This document shows, piece by piece, positions 1 to 8,684 of a stretch of 64,000 nucleotides of DNA. Numbering within the stretch: the stretch's first letter is position 1; each line of letters begins with the position of its first letter. The notes under the pieces are model-generated. The model was not told where the DNA came from, searched no databases, and saw only the letters and a list, made by a program, of their open reading frames with translations. Source of the DNA: Aliiroseovarius subalbicans (GTDB taxonomy: Bacteria > Pseudomonadota > Alphaproteobacteria > Rhodobacterales > Rhodobacteraceae). The translations under genes and the position numbers were made by a program. The stretch lies in contig NZ_JALBYQ010000005.1 of the NCBI RefSeq assembly GCF_022678625.1, positions 62,001 to 126,000 on the forward strand. The letters run 5' to 3'.

Positions 1-363
1 GCTGGCCATCGCCGCAACCATCGGGTTGTCGGCGGTGATTGAAATGTCGAAGCTTTCGTCACCATTCGAATACCGCGCTTCGGCCCCGATACCACCACCC
101 AGGAAGGACATGCCGGCGTTCCCGTCTTCACTGATTTCACGGGTCCAGCCGTCGGGCGCTTCGGGCAGGTAAGCGGTCAGCTCGGCGGTCTTCATTTCAC
201 TCAGCAGCTGCTTGGCATACTCCAACTCTTCCAACGCATATTGAATGTCGCCTTCCTCATAGGCCGTCAGCGCACTGTTTAGCGTGTCGGTGACGTCATC
301 GGCCTGTGCAGACACTGCGGTGAGTGCGACAAGGGCAAGTGCTGCGGTGGTGGTGCGGAACAT
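1..363 (-). CDS. Secreted protein of unknown function (C-terminus beyond window edge)
   Basis: The reading frame opens at 363 behind a strong AGGAGG ribosome site and runs off the left edge after 121 residues. Residues 1-21 form a classical signal peptide (polar start, TAALALVALTAV core, SAQA cleavage site), so the product is periplasmic or exported. The mature part begins with an acidic helical segment rich in Glu, Leu and Tyr (about residues 24-58), followed by a LPEAPDGW-containing stretch and a Gly-rich segment. I do not recognise the family. It lies downstream of the peptidase gene on the same strand, separated by 76 bases, and could be its own unit. Confidence 0.75.
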   Translation of the reverse strand, partial: MFRTTTAALALVALTAVSAQADDVTDTLNSALTAYEEGDIQYALEELEYAKQLLSEMKTAELTAYLPEAPDGWTREISEDGNAGMSFLGGGIGAEARYSNGDESFDISITADNPMVAAMAS

Positions 364-439
364 GGAAACCTCCTGAAGTTCTGAAATCAATTGCGGATAG
401 CCTAGCGCCTCAGTGCCTCGTCTACAACGCTGGGCTATG

Positions 440-1426
440 CTACCGGAGCCGATCCCGCCAGCACGGTAGAACATCCCCCTTGGCCGGTGTTGCCGCATGC
501 ACCCCTCGTGCAATCGCGCGCGCCAGACAGGTTGCGGCGGCATGGCCCAGTCGCAGCGGATCCCATACCGGATCGGGCAGATCTTTCGCGCCTGTTGCGG
601 CAGCAAATACCAGATCACCGTCGAATGGCGTGTGGCTGGGGTGGATCGCGCGGGCCATGCCGTCATGGGCGGCGGTCGCCAGCCGGGTCGCCTGCGCCTG
701 GGTCAGCGCCGCATCGGTCGCTACAATGGCGATGGTGGTGTTTTCCCCCATCCGGGCCTCGGGGCGGGGTTCATCCATCGGGTCATGCGCGCCAAGGCCC
801 AGCCCGCCATACTCGCCCCCCATTTCCCATGGCGCGGCCCAGAACTCAGGTCCGTCCCCCATCGTAACCGCCCCCAATGCGTTCACCGCGACAAGCGCGC
901 CGACGGTGATGCCGTTTTCAAGAATAAGCGAGGCAGAGCCAAGCCCACCTTTCAGCCCGTCAACTGTTGCCCCACACCCCGCCCCGGCGCTGCCCAGCTC
1001 GAACGCCTCGGAGGCGGCGGCCAGCGCCTGGCGCCCCAGAGCCTTATACGGGTTTTCCACCCACTCCTTGTCTCCGCCGTTCAACAGATCGAACAGGATC
1101 GCGCCGGGTACGATCGGCACCTTCTGCCCACCCACGTCAAACCCGCGTCCGGCGGCCCGCAGCGCATCCGCCACCCCCGATCCCGCGTCCAGCCCGAAGG
1201 CCGATCCGCCGGACAGGACCAGCGCGTCCACCTCCTGCACCAGTTTGTCGGCTTCAAGCAGCGCCGCCTCGCGCGTGCCGGGCGCGCCGCCCATGATGTG
1301 CACCCCGGCCACGAAGGGCGCATCCCCCACCAGCACCGTCGCGCCAGTTTTCACCCCGTCATCGGACGCGTTCCCAACCCGTAGCCCGGCCACGTCGGTG
1401 ATCAGATTTCGCTTGCCTGGCTTCAT
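440..1426 (-). CDS. P1 (S58) family peptidase, DmpA/NylC-like
   Basis: This 328-residue protein matches the DmpA/NylC family of self-cleaving N-terminal-nucleophile hydrolases (aminopeptidases, beta-peptidases and nylon-oligomer hydrolases). Family features visible are LITDVAGLRVGNA near the start, the LSGGSAFGLDA segment (about 71-81), GLKGGLGSAS (about 157-166), and ENTTIAIVATDA (about 228-239). By analogy with NylC the precursor should be cut between Asn229 and Thr230, making Thr230 the nucleophile; this is inferred. No signal peptide, so cytoplasmic. It ends a minus-strand run containing a peptide-type ABC importer, an aldehyde dehydrogenase and an SDR, so it might act on an imported amide or peptide. 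Confidence 0.9.
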   Translation of the reverse strand: MKPGKRNLITDVAGLRVGNASDDGVKTGATVLVGDAPFVAGVHIMGGAPGTREAALLEADKLVQEVDALVLSGGSAFGLDAGSGVADALRAAGRGFDVGGQKVPIVPGAILFDLLNGGDKEWVENPYKALGRQALAAASEAFELGSAGAGCGATVDGLKGGLGSASLILENGITVGALVAVNALGAVTMGDGPEFWAAPWEMGGEYGGLGLGAHDPMDEPRPEARMGENTTIAIVATDAALTQAQATRLATAAHDGMARAIHPSHTPFDGDLVFAAATGAKDLPDPVWDPLRLGHAAATCLARAIARGVHAATPAKGDVLPCWRDRLR

Positions 1427-1462
1427 GCCGTTTCATCTTTCCAAAAGGGGGCCATTCAGGGC

Positions 1463-2203
1463 TCAGATGCAGCGCCCGCCGTCGACTTCCATTGCCACCC
1501 CGGTCACCATCCCGGCCTCATCCGAGCATAGGAAACAGGCGGCGTTGCCCATGTCCTCGGGGGTTGAAAACCGGCCCAGCGGGATTGTCGACAGGAACTT
1601 GGCGCGAATTTCAGGCGTGTCTTCGCCCATGAAGCTGGACAAAAGCGGCGTTTCCCCCGCCACCGGACAAATCGCGTTTACCCGCACGCCATGGGGCGCC
1701 AGCTCCACCGCCATCGTCTTGGTCGCGGTGATCATCCAGCCTTTCGAAGCATTGTACCAATTCAGGTTCGGGCGCGGCGACAGCCCGGCGGTCGAGGCCA
1801 CGTTGAGGATCGCCCCCGTGCCTGTCGCTTTCATCCCCGGAACAAACGCGCGGGCGGTCAGGTAGACGGATTTCGCATTCACCGCCAGAACCCGGTCGAA
1901 CTCGTCCTCGTCCACCTCCTCCATCGGTTTCGGCAGATGGGTGATGCCCGCGTTGTTCACCAGGATGTCGAGGGGACCGAATGCCCGCTCGACCGCTGCG
2001 GCCATCGTCGCAACACTGGCGCCGTCGGCCACGTCGACCGGCTGCGCGATGCCGCCGATCTCGGCCGCGACCTGTTCGGCGGCGTCCAGATTCAGATCGG
2101 CCACCATGACCCGCGCGCCTTCGGATGCGAATTTGCGCGCAATCCCGGCGCCAAAGCCGGATCCGGCACCCGTGACCAATGCTGTCTTGCCCTGAAGTCG
2201 CAT
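1463..2203 (-). CDS. SDR family oxidoreductase (FabG/glucose-dehydrogenase-like)
   Basis: A classical short-chain dehydrogenase/reductase of 246 residues. The Rossmann motif TGAGSGFG lies at residues 11-18, NNAG at 83-86, and the catalytic residues are Ser137, Tyr150 and Lys154 (YNASK). Asp36 after the second strand (MVADLN) leaves the cofactor preference, probably NAD(H), uncertain. I chose the start at 2203 because GGAGGA precedes it and because it begins MRLQGKTALVTGAG; the frame stays open further upstream, but that part reads as noise. The substrate cannot be told from sequence. Neighbours on the same strand are a peptidase downstream and a YcaQ-like gene upstream. Confidence 0.9.
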   Translation of the reverse strand: MRLQGKTALVTGAGSGFGAGIARKFASEGARVMVADLNLDAAEQVAAEIGGIAQPVDVADGASVATMAAAVERAFGPLDILVNNAGITHLPKPMEEVDEDEFDRVLAVNAKSVYLTARAFVPGMKATGTGAILNVASTAGLSPRPNLNWYNASKGWMITATKTMAVELAPHGVRVNAICPVAGETPLLSSFMGEDTPEIRAKFLSTIPLGRFSTPEDMGNAACFLCSDEAGMVTGVAMEVDGGRCI

Positions 2204-2253
2204 CCTGTCCTCCCCAATGTGCGGGCCAAGTGTGGCCGCATTCCGGGGCAGGA

Positions 2254-3414
2254 TCAAGCGGCGCGCGGGAGGTCCCAGCCGATTTGCGACAGGCTGGCAA
2301 AGCGCGCAAACCTTGCAAGCTCGGCATCCAGTTTCCCGCGCCGCGCCGCGCCCCATGTAAAGCGCGGTTCGGGCCAGAACCCGGTCACCGTCAATGATCC
2401 GGCCTTGCGATCGGCTTTAAGCTCGATGCGCCCGACAAACCGGTCCCCCTCCAGCAGGGGATAAACGTAATAGCCCCAGATGCGTTTTGCCTTCGGCACG
2501 AACATTTCGTTGCGATAAGCAAAGCCGAACAGACGTTCCAGTCGCATACGGTCCCTTATGGCCGGGTCGAACGGGTTCAAAAGACGAAGCCGCGTGGTCG
2601 GGGCGGGGGCTTGCGCCAAATGGGCCTCAATGTCCGGCACGGCCAGGGCGCGGCTGCGCACGCCGTCGGCGCCTTCGATCTCGACCGGGACCAATGCGCG
2701 GGCCTGGTCGCACCAGCTCTTCGCCTCCCGCGCGCTCATCGCGTCCCAGAACCGCTGCACTTCGCCGGGGCTGGCAAAGCTCAGCCGCTCCAGCGCCTGG
2801 GTGCACAACCAATCCACCGCCTCTGCATCCGGCGCCGGGTCATGGGCGGGAAACACCCGGTCCCCCAGGTCGTAAAATTTTACGAAATTCTTGCGATGAC
2901 AGGTCGCGAGGTCCCCCGCATACCACATCTGATCCAGCGCCTTCTTGTGTGGCGGGCGGGCCCACATCTCGCGACTGTCCGCCTTGGTGTCAAAGGCATG
3001 GGTGGACAGCGCGCCCTCGGCCCTGATGCGGTCGCGGATCAGGGTGATCTGTTCCTGTGCCAGCCCGGACTTGTACCAATCCGAGCGCGCCACGTGCGCA
3101 CCCAGCCGATCAAATTGCCGCCGCCAGAAGGGCAAAACATCGCCGTGGATCAAGCTGGCGTCATGGGTGAAGTGTTCAAACACGTCGCGGCGGTTCAGCG
3201 CCCCCCAGATCGCACCTTCACGGTAGTTCTGATTGCGCGACCACAGGATGTGATTGTGCGCCCGCGTCACATTTCGGATCGTGTCGATCTGAACAAATCC
3301 CAGCCGTTTGATCGTGCCCAACAAGTCCAGCGGACCGGTGGGCGTGGCCGACAGCGCATTGGTCCACAACCACAAACGCCGCGCGTCGCGGTTCGGGATG
3401 AAAAGCGGCGTCAT
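2254..3414 (-). CDS. YcaQ-like winged-helix DNA glycosylase family protein (HTH_42)
   Basis: A 386-residue member of the YcaQ/AlkX and AlkZ superfamily of DNA glycosylases that unhook interstrand crosslinks and remove bulky alkyl lesions. The key motif is visible as Gln42-Ile-Asp44 in GFVQIDTIRNV, the QxD form reported for YcaQ-type enzymes (AlkZ types carry QxQ). Other family traits are the arrangement of His and Arg in TRAHNHILWSR and the C-terminal VGRIELKADRK segment. The start overlaps the stop of the thioesterase gene by 4 nt, so the two are translationally coupled. The biochemical role is inferred from the family. Confidence 0.85.
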   Translation of the reverse strand: MTPLFIPNRDARRLWLWTNALSATPTGPLDLLGTIKRLGFVQIDTIRNVTRAHNHILWSRNQNYREGAIWGALNRRDVFEHFTHDASLIHGDVLPFWRRQFDRLGAHVARSDWYKSGLAQEQITLIRDRIRAEGALSTHAFDTKADSREMWARPPHKKALDQMWYAGDLATCHRKNFVKFYDLGDRVFPAHDPAPDAEAVDWLCTQALERLSFASPGEVQRFWDAMSAREAKSWCDQARALVPVEIEGADGVRSRALAVPDIEAHLAQAPAPTTRLRLLNPFDPAIRDRMRLERLFGFAYRNEMFVPKAKRIWGYYVYPLLEGDRFVGRIELKADRKAGSLTVTGFWPEPRFTWGAARRGKLDAELARFARFASLSQIGWDLPRAA

Positions 3415-3833
3415 GGCTCCAACAGAAAGGCCCGCATCGCGGCCTGCATGTCTTCGTTGATCACGGTGGCGCGCCTGCGCTCAAGATCCATCAGCACGCA
3501 TTTGAACAGCGTCTCGAACAACAGCTTGTCGTCAGCCACGCGGTACATCCGGTGATGGAACGACGCCGAACGGCGTCCGATTTCGGTCACGTGGGATCGC
3601 ATATAGATGCCTTCGCCCGCCAATACTTCGCTGTGGAAAGTGGCGTCGGAATGCACCACGGCAAAGCTTTGCCGCTTGCCGCCCACCACGTCGCCGCGCC
3701 CCAGACCGAAGGCCGCCATGATGCCAAACCCTGCGTCCGACACGCAGGCGAAATAGCGGCTCACATTCATGTGCCCCAGGATGTCGCATTCCTCCGGCCC
3801 AATGATGCGTCGGAGTGTTTCAAGTTCTGCCAT
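3411..3833 (-). CDS. 4-hydroxybenzoyl-CoA thioesterase family acyl-CoA thioesterase
   Basis: A 140-residue hot-dog fold thioesterase that would hydrolyse an acyl-CoA to the free acid and CoA. The 4HBT signature is seen near the N-terminus: Asp17 in DILGHMNVSRY is the expected catalytic aspartate, followed by Gly20, His21 and Asn23. The remainder (HSDATFHSEVLAGEGIYMRSHV) follows the usual strand pattern. It lies 4 nt after the aldehyde dehydrogenase stop and overlaps the next gene by 4 nt, so it is part of the same transcript. The natural acyl-CoA is unknown. Confidence 0.88.
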   Translation of the reverse strand: MAELETLRRIIGPEECDILGHMNVSRYFACVSDAGFGIMAAFGLGRGDVVGGKRQSFAVVHSDATFHSEVLAGEGIYMRSHVTEIGRRSASFHHRMYRVADDKLLFETLFKCVLMDLERRRATVINEDMQAAMRAFLLEP

Positions 3834-3837
3834 GTCT

Positions 3838-5289
3838 CTATCCGTGTTTTGCCGCGACGGTTTTCAGGGTCGAAAAGCCGTAAAGCGCCTCGAACCCTTT
3901 TTCGCGGCCATGCCCTGATTTGCCGATGCCGCCGAACGGCAATTCCACCCCACCACCGGCGCCGTAATTGTTGATGAACACCTGTCCGGTGCGGATTGCC
4001 TTGGCCATGCGCATCTGGCGCGCACCGTCACGGGTCCAGACGCTGGCGACCAGGCCGAAATCGGTGCCATTGGCGATGCGGAGCGCCTCAGCCTCACCCT
4101 CAAACGGGATGACCACCTGCACGGGCCCGAAAATCTCGTCCTGGGCCAGGCGATGGTCCGTCGGCACATCGGCAAACAGGGTTGGGCGCACGTAATGACC
4201 ACCCTCGGGCGCGCCGTCCACGATCTGTCCTTGCGCGACCAAACGCAGGTCGTCGCCATCCGCCAGAAACCCTTCGACGATCTCTTTCTGCCGTGCCGAG
4301 ATCAGCGGGCCAACGTTCAAATCCTCGCGGGCTGGTCCCACCTGAAGCGCGCCGTAGCGCTCGCCCATGCGCGCCACGACCTCGTCATACACGCCGCGCT
4401 GCACCAGCACGCGCGAACTGGCCGAACAGGTCTGGCCCGCGTTCTGAATGCAGGCGCCCACCAGGAACGGCAGAGCCTCGTCCAGATCGGCGTCGTCAAA
4501 GACGATCTGGGGCGACTTGCCCCCCAGCTCCAGCGTCACCGGCACCACGTTCTGTGCCGCTGCGGCCTGGACCAGTTTGCCCACGCCCACGGAGCCCGTG
4601 AAGCTGATGTGATGCACGCCGGGGTGTGCGGTCAGTGCCGCGCCGGCCTCCTCGCCCAGCCCCGGCACCACGTTCAACGCGCCCGGCGGCAACCCGGCCT
4701 CTTCGGCCAGCGCCATGAAGGCAAGCGCAGTCAGGCAGGCCTCCTCGGCTGGTTTCAACACGCAGGCATTCCCCATCGCAAGGGCTGCGCCGACCGAGCG
4801 GCCGATGATCTGCATCGGGTAATTCCAGGGCACGATATGCCCCGTCACCCCATGCGGTTCGCGCAGGGTGTAAACGGTATAACCGTCCAGATAAGGAATG
4901 GTTTCACCATGCACCTTGTCCGCCGCGCCGCCATAGAATTCCATGTAGCGCGCCAGCGCCACCGCGTCGTTGCGCGCTTGCGTCAGGGGCTTGCCAACAT
5001 CCATCGCCTCGATCAGCGCCAGGTCGTCCAGCCGGGTCTGCACCAGCTGGCCGATCCGGGTCAGGATGCGACCACGCTCCAGCGCCGTCATCCGGCCCCA
5101 GGCACCGTCCAGCGCGGCCTGCGCAGCCACGACCGCCGCGTCAATATCCGCCGCCGTGCCACGTGCAATCGAGCCGATTTCCGCGCCGTTTGACGGGTTC
5201 TCCATCGGTAATTGTTGCCCGCCAGCCGGGGCTTTCCAGACCCCGCCGATGTGGATCTGCGTCGCGTCGTACCAGAGTGTTTCACGCAT
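3838..5289 (-). CDS. NAD(P)-dependent aldehyde dehydrogenase
   Basis: A 483-residue aldehyde dehydrogenase oxidising an aldehyde to the acid. The general base Glu254 (VTLELGGKSP) and the nucleophile Cys288 (NAGQTCSASSR) are intact, as are IVPWNYP (about 152-158) and GPVQVVIPF toward the C-terminus. The start at 5289 follows a GGAGGACATC ribosome site; it overlaps the end of the upstream ABC ATPase gene by 8 nt. Substrate is not obvious. Since betB is missing from the choline cluster about 7 kb away, a betaine-aldehyde role is possible, but its placement with a peptide-type importer and thioesterase suggests another catabolic pathway. Confidence 0.93.
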   Translation of the reverse strand: MRETLWYDATQIHIGGVWKAPAGGQQLPMENPSNGAEIGSIARGTAADIDAAVVAAQAALDGAWGRMTALERGRILTRIGQLVQTRLDDLALIEAMDVGKPLTQARNDAVALARYMEFYGGAADKVHGETIPYLDGYTVYTLREPHGVTGHIVPWNYPMQIIGRSVGAALAMGNACVLKPAEEACLTALAFMALAEEAGLPPGALNVVPGLGEEAGAALTAHPGVHHISFTGSVGVGKLVQAAAAQNVVPVTLELGGKSPQIVFDDADLDEALPFLVGACIQNAGQTCSASSRVLVQRGVYDEVVARMGERYGALQVGPAREDLNVGPLISARQKEIVEGFLADGDDLRLVAQGQIVDGAPEGGHYVRPTLFADVPTDHRLAQDEIFGPVQVVIPFEGEAEALRIANGTDFGLVASVWTRDGARQMRMAKAIRTGQVFINNYGAGGGVELPFGGIGKSGHGREKGFEALYGFSTLKTVAAKHG

Positions 5290-6868
5290 GGATGTCCTCC
5301 CGCCACGCATCCGGAATCGTTGGCGTGGCTGCTATCAGATTGCGAGTGTAGTCGTGTTGCGGCGCGGCGAAAACCACCTCGGTCGCGCCCTGTTCTACGA
5401 TCTCGCCCGCGCGCATGACCAGCACCCGGTCGGTGATCGTGCGGACCACGGACAGGTCGTGCGAAATGAACAGATACGCCAGGCCCAGCCGGTTTTGCAG
5501 CTCGGCCAGCAGGTCAAGGATCTGCGCCCGGATCGACACGTCCAGCGCCGACACGGCTTCGTCCAGAATAATCAGGTCCGGGCGCAGGATCAGGGCGCGG
5601 GCAATCGCAATACGCTGACGCTGGCCGCCGGAAAACTCGTGCGGATAACGCTGCATAGCATCCGGGGGCAGGCCGACTTCCTCCAGCGACAGCGCCACCC
5701 GGTTGCGCCAATCCTCAGGGCGGCTGGGCAAAAGGTGGAGCGGTTCTGCCACCAGCTTTTCGACCCGCCAGCGCGGATTGAAGCTGCCGTAAGGGTCCTG
5801 AAACACCACCTGGATGCGGGCGCGCAGGTCGCGGGCCGTGGCCGGGGTCATGTCTTTGCCGAACAGGCGGATGTTGCCGCCCTGAAGTGGCTCAAGCCCC
5901 AAAATGGCGCGGGTGAGCGTGGATTTGCCACACCCGCTTTCGCCCACAAGCCCAACGCTTTCTCCGCTGTTCATCGTAAAACTGACGCCGTTCACCGCGC
6001 GGAACGTCGGCGCGGGACCAAACAGCGCGCGCCGCGGCAGGGCATAGTCTCGCACTGCGCCCTCGACCGTCAGCATCGGCGCGTTGTTTGGGGGTGCGGC
6101 GCGGTCGGGTTGGTGGCCCGAGGCTTCGAACAACTGGCGGGTATAGGGATGGGTCATGTGGCGAAACAGCTGCTCGGTCTCGCCCTGTTCCACGATCTTG
6201 CCCGTTTGCATCACCGCCACGTGGTCGGCGATGCCGGACACCACTGCCAGGTCATGGGTGATCAGAAGCAGCGACATGCCCTCTTCGGCGACCAGATCGC
6301 GCAACAGGTCCAGGATCTGCGCCTGCGTGGTCACATCCAGCGCGGTGGTGGGTTCGTCCGCGATCAACAGTTCCGGGTGCAGCGCGATGGCCATCGCGAT
6401 GCAGACCCTTTGGCGCTGACCACCGGACAATTCATGCGGATAGCGGCCCAGCGGGAACTTGTCCTGTGGCAGGCCGACGCGTGCCAGTTTTTCAGCGGCG
6501 ATCTTCATCGCCTCGGCGCGCGAGGTGCGGGTGTGGATCAGCAGTGTTTCCGCCACCTGTTCACCGATGGTCTTCACCGGGTTCAGGGCGGTCATCGGTT
6601 CCTGAAAGATCATGCCGATGCGGTTGCCACGAATGGCGCAAAGGTCACGGTCGCGCAGCTTTGACAGATCGCCCCCGTCCAGCATCACCCGTCCCGAGGT
6701 CTCGGCGCCCCGCGGCAACAGCCCCATGATCGCGAGCGCCGTCATCGACTTGCCCGACCCGCTTTCGCCCACCAGGCCGAACACTTTGCCCGGCGCCATG
6801 TCGAAAGACACATCGTCCAGGATTGGGGTGCCGTGGATCGACAGCGACAGATGCTCCAGCGCGATCAT
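5282..6868 (-). CDS. Peptide/nickel-type ABC transporter, fused double ATP-binding protein
   Basis: At 528 residues this is a fusion of two Dpp/Opp-type ATPases (DppD-DppF order). The first domain has Walker A GESGSGKS at about residues 34-41 and an LSGGQRQRV signature; the second has GESGCGKST, SGGQRQRIAIARAL and Walker B LIILDEAVSALD. Each domain ends with an OppD/F-type oligopeptide C-terminal segment (MTHPYTRQLFEA; AAPQHDYTRNLI). The start at 6868 overlaps the permease stop by 4 nt. It powers import with the two permeases upstream. The substrate-binding protein is not encoded nearby. Confidence 0.93.
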   Translation of the reverse strand: MIALEHLSLSIHGTPILDDVSFDMAPGKVFGLVGESGSGKSMTALAIMGLLPRGAETSGRVMLDGGDLSKLRDRDLCAIRGNRIGMIFQEPMTALNPVKTIGEQVAETLLIHTRTSRAEAMKIAAEKLARVGLPQDKFPLGRYPHELSGGQRQRVCIAMAIALHPELLIADEPTTALDVTTQAQILDLLRDLVAEEGMSLLLITHDLAVVSGIADHVAVMQTGKIVEQGETEQLFRHMTHPYTRQLFEASGHQPDRAAPPNNAPMLTVEGAVRDYALPRRALFGPAPTFRAVNGVSFTMNSGESVGLVGESGCGKSTLTRAILGLEPLQGGNIRLFGKDMTPATARDLRARIQVVFQDPYGSFNPRWRVEKLVAEPLHLLPSRPEDWRNRVALSLEEVGLPPDAMQRYPHEFSGGQRQRIAIARALILRPDLIILDEAVSALDVSIRAQILDLLAELQNRLGLAYLFISHDLSVVRTITDRVLVMRAGEIVEQGATEVVFAAPQHDYTRNLIAATPTIPDAWREDIHA

Positions 6869-7686
6869 GCCTTGGCCCTCCGAATGCGCGGATCCAGAAG
6901 GTCGCGCAGCCCATCGCCCATCAGGTTCAGCCCAAGCACCATCGCGATGATGGCGAGGCCCGGCAGCATGGCCAGGCGTGGGGTGGTATAGATCATCGTC
7001 TGCGCATCGGCCAGCATCCGCCCCCAACTGGGCGTCGGCGGCTGCGCGCCAAGACCTACGTAACTCAGCCCCGCCTCGGCCAGGATGCCCAGCGAGAACT
7101 GGATCGTGCCCTGAACGATCAACAGGTTCGCGATGTTGGGAAGGATGTGTTCGGCGCTGATGCGGGTGGCGGATTTGCCCGCGACGCGGGCCGCCAGGAT
7201 GTAATCCAGCGTCCAGATCGACAGCGCGCCACCGCGCGACACGCGGGCAAAGACAGGGATGTTGAAAATCCCGATTGCCAGGATCGCATTGGTGGCCGAG
7301 GGGCCGAACACAGCGGTGATCAGGATCGCGATGACCAGCGACGGGAAGGCAAAGATCAGATCGTTGCCGCGCATGATCAGCTCATCCAGCCAACCGCCCC
7401 GGTTGGCGGCGGCGGTCAGGCCCAGCGGCACGCCGATGATCACGCCGATCCCCACCGCGACGATCGCCACCGCGATCGAGGTGCGCGCGCCGACCATCAG
7501 CATCGACAGCAAATCGCGCCCGAAATGGTCCGTGCCCAGCCAGTATTTGGCACTCGGCCCCTGAAGCTTTTCGCTGATCGACAGCAGGATCACGTCATGC
7601 GGGGTCCATAGAAAGGACAGCAGCACGGCGGCAATGAACAGCACGGTCAGCGCCGCGCCCAGGATCAGTTGCACCGGAAGCTTCAT
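6865..7686 (-). CDS. Peptide/nickel-type ABC transporter permease (DppC-like)
   Basis: A 273-residue inner-membrane permease. The N-terminal hydrophobic helix (about 5-28) is followed by the DppC-type periplasmic segment HWLGTDHFGRD-like region (here YWLGTDHFGRDLLSML), then five membrane helices. The cytoplasmic EAA loop is visible around AEAGLSYVGLGAQPPTPSWGRM, typical of the DppC subfamily. It overlaps both neighbours by 4 nt, so permease 1, permease 2 and ATPase are one coupled operon. Confidence 0.92.
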   Translation of the reverse strand: MKLPVQLILGAALTVLFIAAVLLSFLWTPHDVILLSISEKLQGPSAKYWLGTDHFGRDLLSMLMVGARTSIAVAIVAVGIGVIIGVPLGLTAAANRGGWLDELIMRGNDLIFAFPSLVIAILITAVFGPSATNAILAIGIFNIPVFARVSRGGALSIWTLDYILAARVAGKSATRISAEHILPNIANLLIVQGTIQFSLGILAEAGLSYVGLGAQPPTPSWGRMLADAQTMIYTTPRLAMLPGLAIIAMVLGLNLMGDGLRDLLDPRIRRAKA

Positions 7687-8630
7687 GCCTTGCGCCTCAG
7701 CCGGGGATCGACGGCGGCATAGGCGATGTCGACCAGGAAGGTGACCACGATCACCGCGAACACCAGCAGCATCACCAGGCTTTCGACCACCACCAGGTCG
7801 CGCTGTGTGATGCCCTGAAAGATCAGGCGCCCCAGGCCGGGCAGGAAGAACACGTTTTCAATGATGATCGCCCCGGCCAGCAGAAAGCTGAATTGCAGCC
7901 CGATAATGGTCAGCACCGGGATCATGGCGTTGCGTAAGGCGTGGCGGGTGGTGGCCTGCCGGCGGCTCAGCCCCTTGGCGCGCGCGGTGCGGATGTAATC
8001 CTGGTGCAGCGTTTCCAGCAGCGAAGAACGCATGACGCGGGCCAGGATCGACGCTTGCGGCAGGGCGAGCGCAATCGCGGGCAGGGTCAGCGCCTTCAGC
8101 CCGGCCATGACGCCTGCGTCCCAACCCGGAAAGCCCCCGGCGCTGAACCACCTCAGGTTCACCGCAAAGACCAGCACCAGAAGCATCGCGAACCAGAAGT
8201 TTGGCACCGCGATGCCCAGCTGGGTTGTGCCCATGATGCCGTAATCGGTCACACTGCCGCGCTTTGCCGCCGCAATCAGGCCAACCGGAATGGCGATGGT
8301 GGTAGACAGGATCAGCGCATAGAGCGCCAGTGGCAGCGACACTTGCAGGCGTTGCGCCACCAGATCGGACACCGGCACGCGGTAGGTGTAACTCACTCCG
8401 AAATCGCCTGTCATCATGCCGGTGATCCAGCTCAGATAGCGACTGACAAGGGATCCGTTCAGGCCAAGATCATCGCGCAGCGCTTCGACCGCTTCGGGGG
8501 CGGCGTTCAGCCCCAGCATGAAGGCTGCCGGATCGCCGGGGATCACCTCGATCACCGCGAAAATCACCAGGCTGGCCACGATCAGAGACAGGGTCAGCGA
8601 CAGGGCGCGGGTAAGAGCGAAACGCAGCAT
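7683..8630 (-). CDS. Peptide/nickel-type ABC transporter permease (DppB-like)
   Basis: A 315-residue DppB-type permease with six predicted membrane helices. Family marks include the N-terminal helix with VIEVIPGDPAAFMLG, the region DFGVSYTYRVPVSDLVAQRL, and the EAA loop DYIRTARAKGLSRRQATTRHALRNAMIPV. It heads the importer operon. Normally the solute-binding protein gene precedes it; here the next upstream gene (8685-9251) is an unrelated membrane protein, so the importer must use a binding protein encoded elsewhere. Confidence 0.92.
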   Translation of the reverse strand: MLRFALTRALSLTLSLIVASLVIFAVIEVIPGDPAAFMLGLNAAPEAVEALRDDLGLNGSLVSRYLSWITGMMTGDFGVSYTYRVPVSDLVAQRLQVSLPLALYALILSTTIAIPVGLIAAAKRGSVTDYGIMGTTQLGIAVPNFWFAMLLVLVFAVNLRWFSAGGFPGWDAGVMAGLKALTLPAIALALPQASILARVMRSSLLETLHQDYIRTARAKGLSRRQATTRHALRNAMIPVLTIIGLQFSFLLAGAIIIENVFFLPGLGRLIFQGITQRDLVVVESLVMLLVFAVIVVTFLVDIAYAAVDPRLRRKA

Positions 8631-8684
8631 GAGGTGACGTTAGACCGGGCGGGCAGGATGGGAAAGGGGGGATGTCGCGGGCGG

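Noticed and set aside
324-1865. 513-residue plus-strand open frame
   Set aside because: It lies opposite the peptidase and SDR genes, is Ser/Pro/Arg-rich without domains, and is a by-product of GC-rich third positions.
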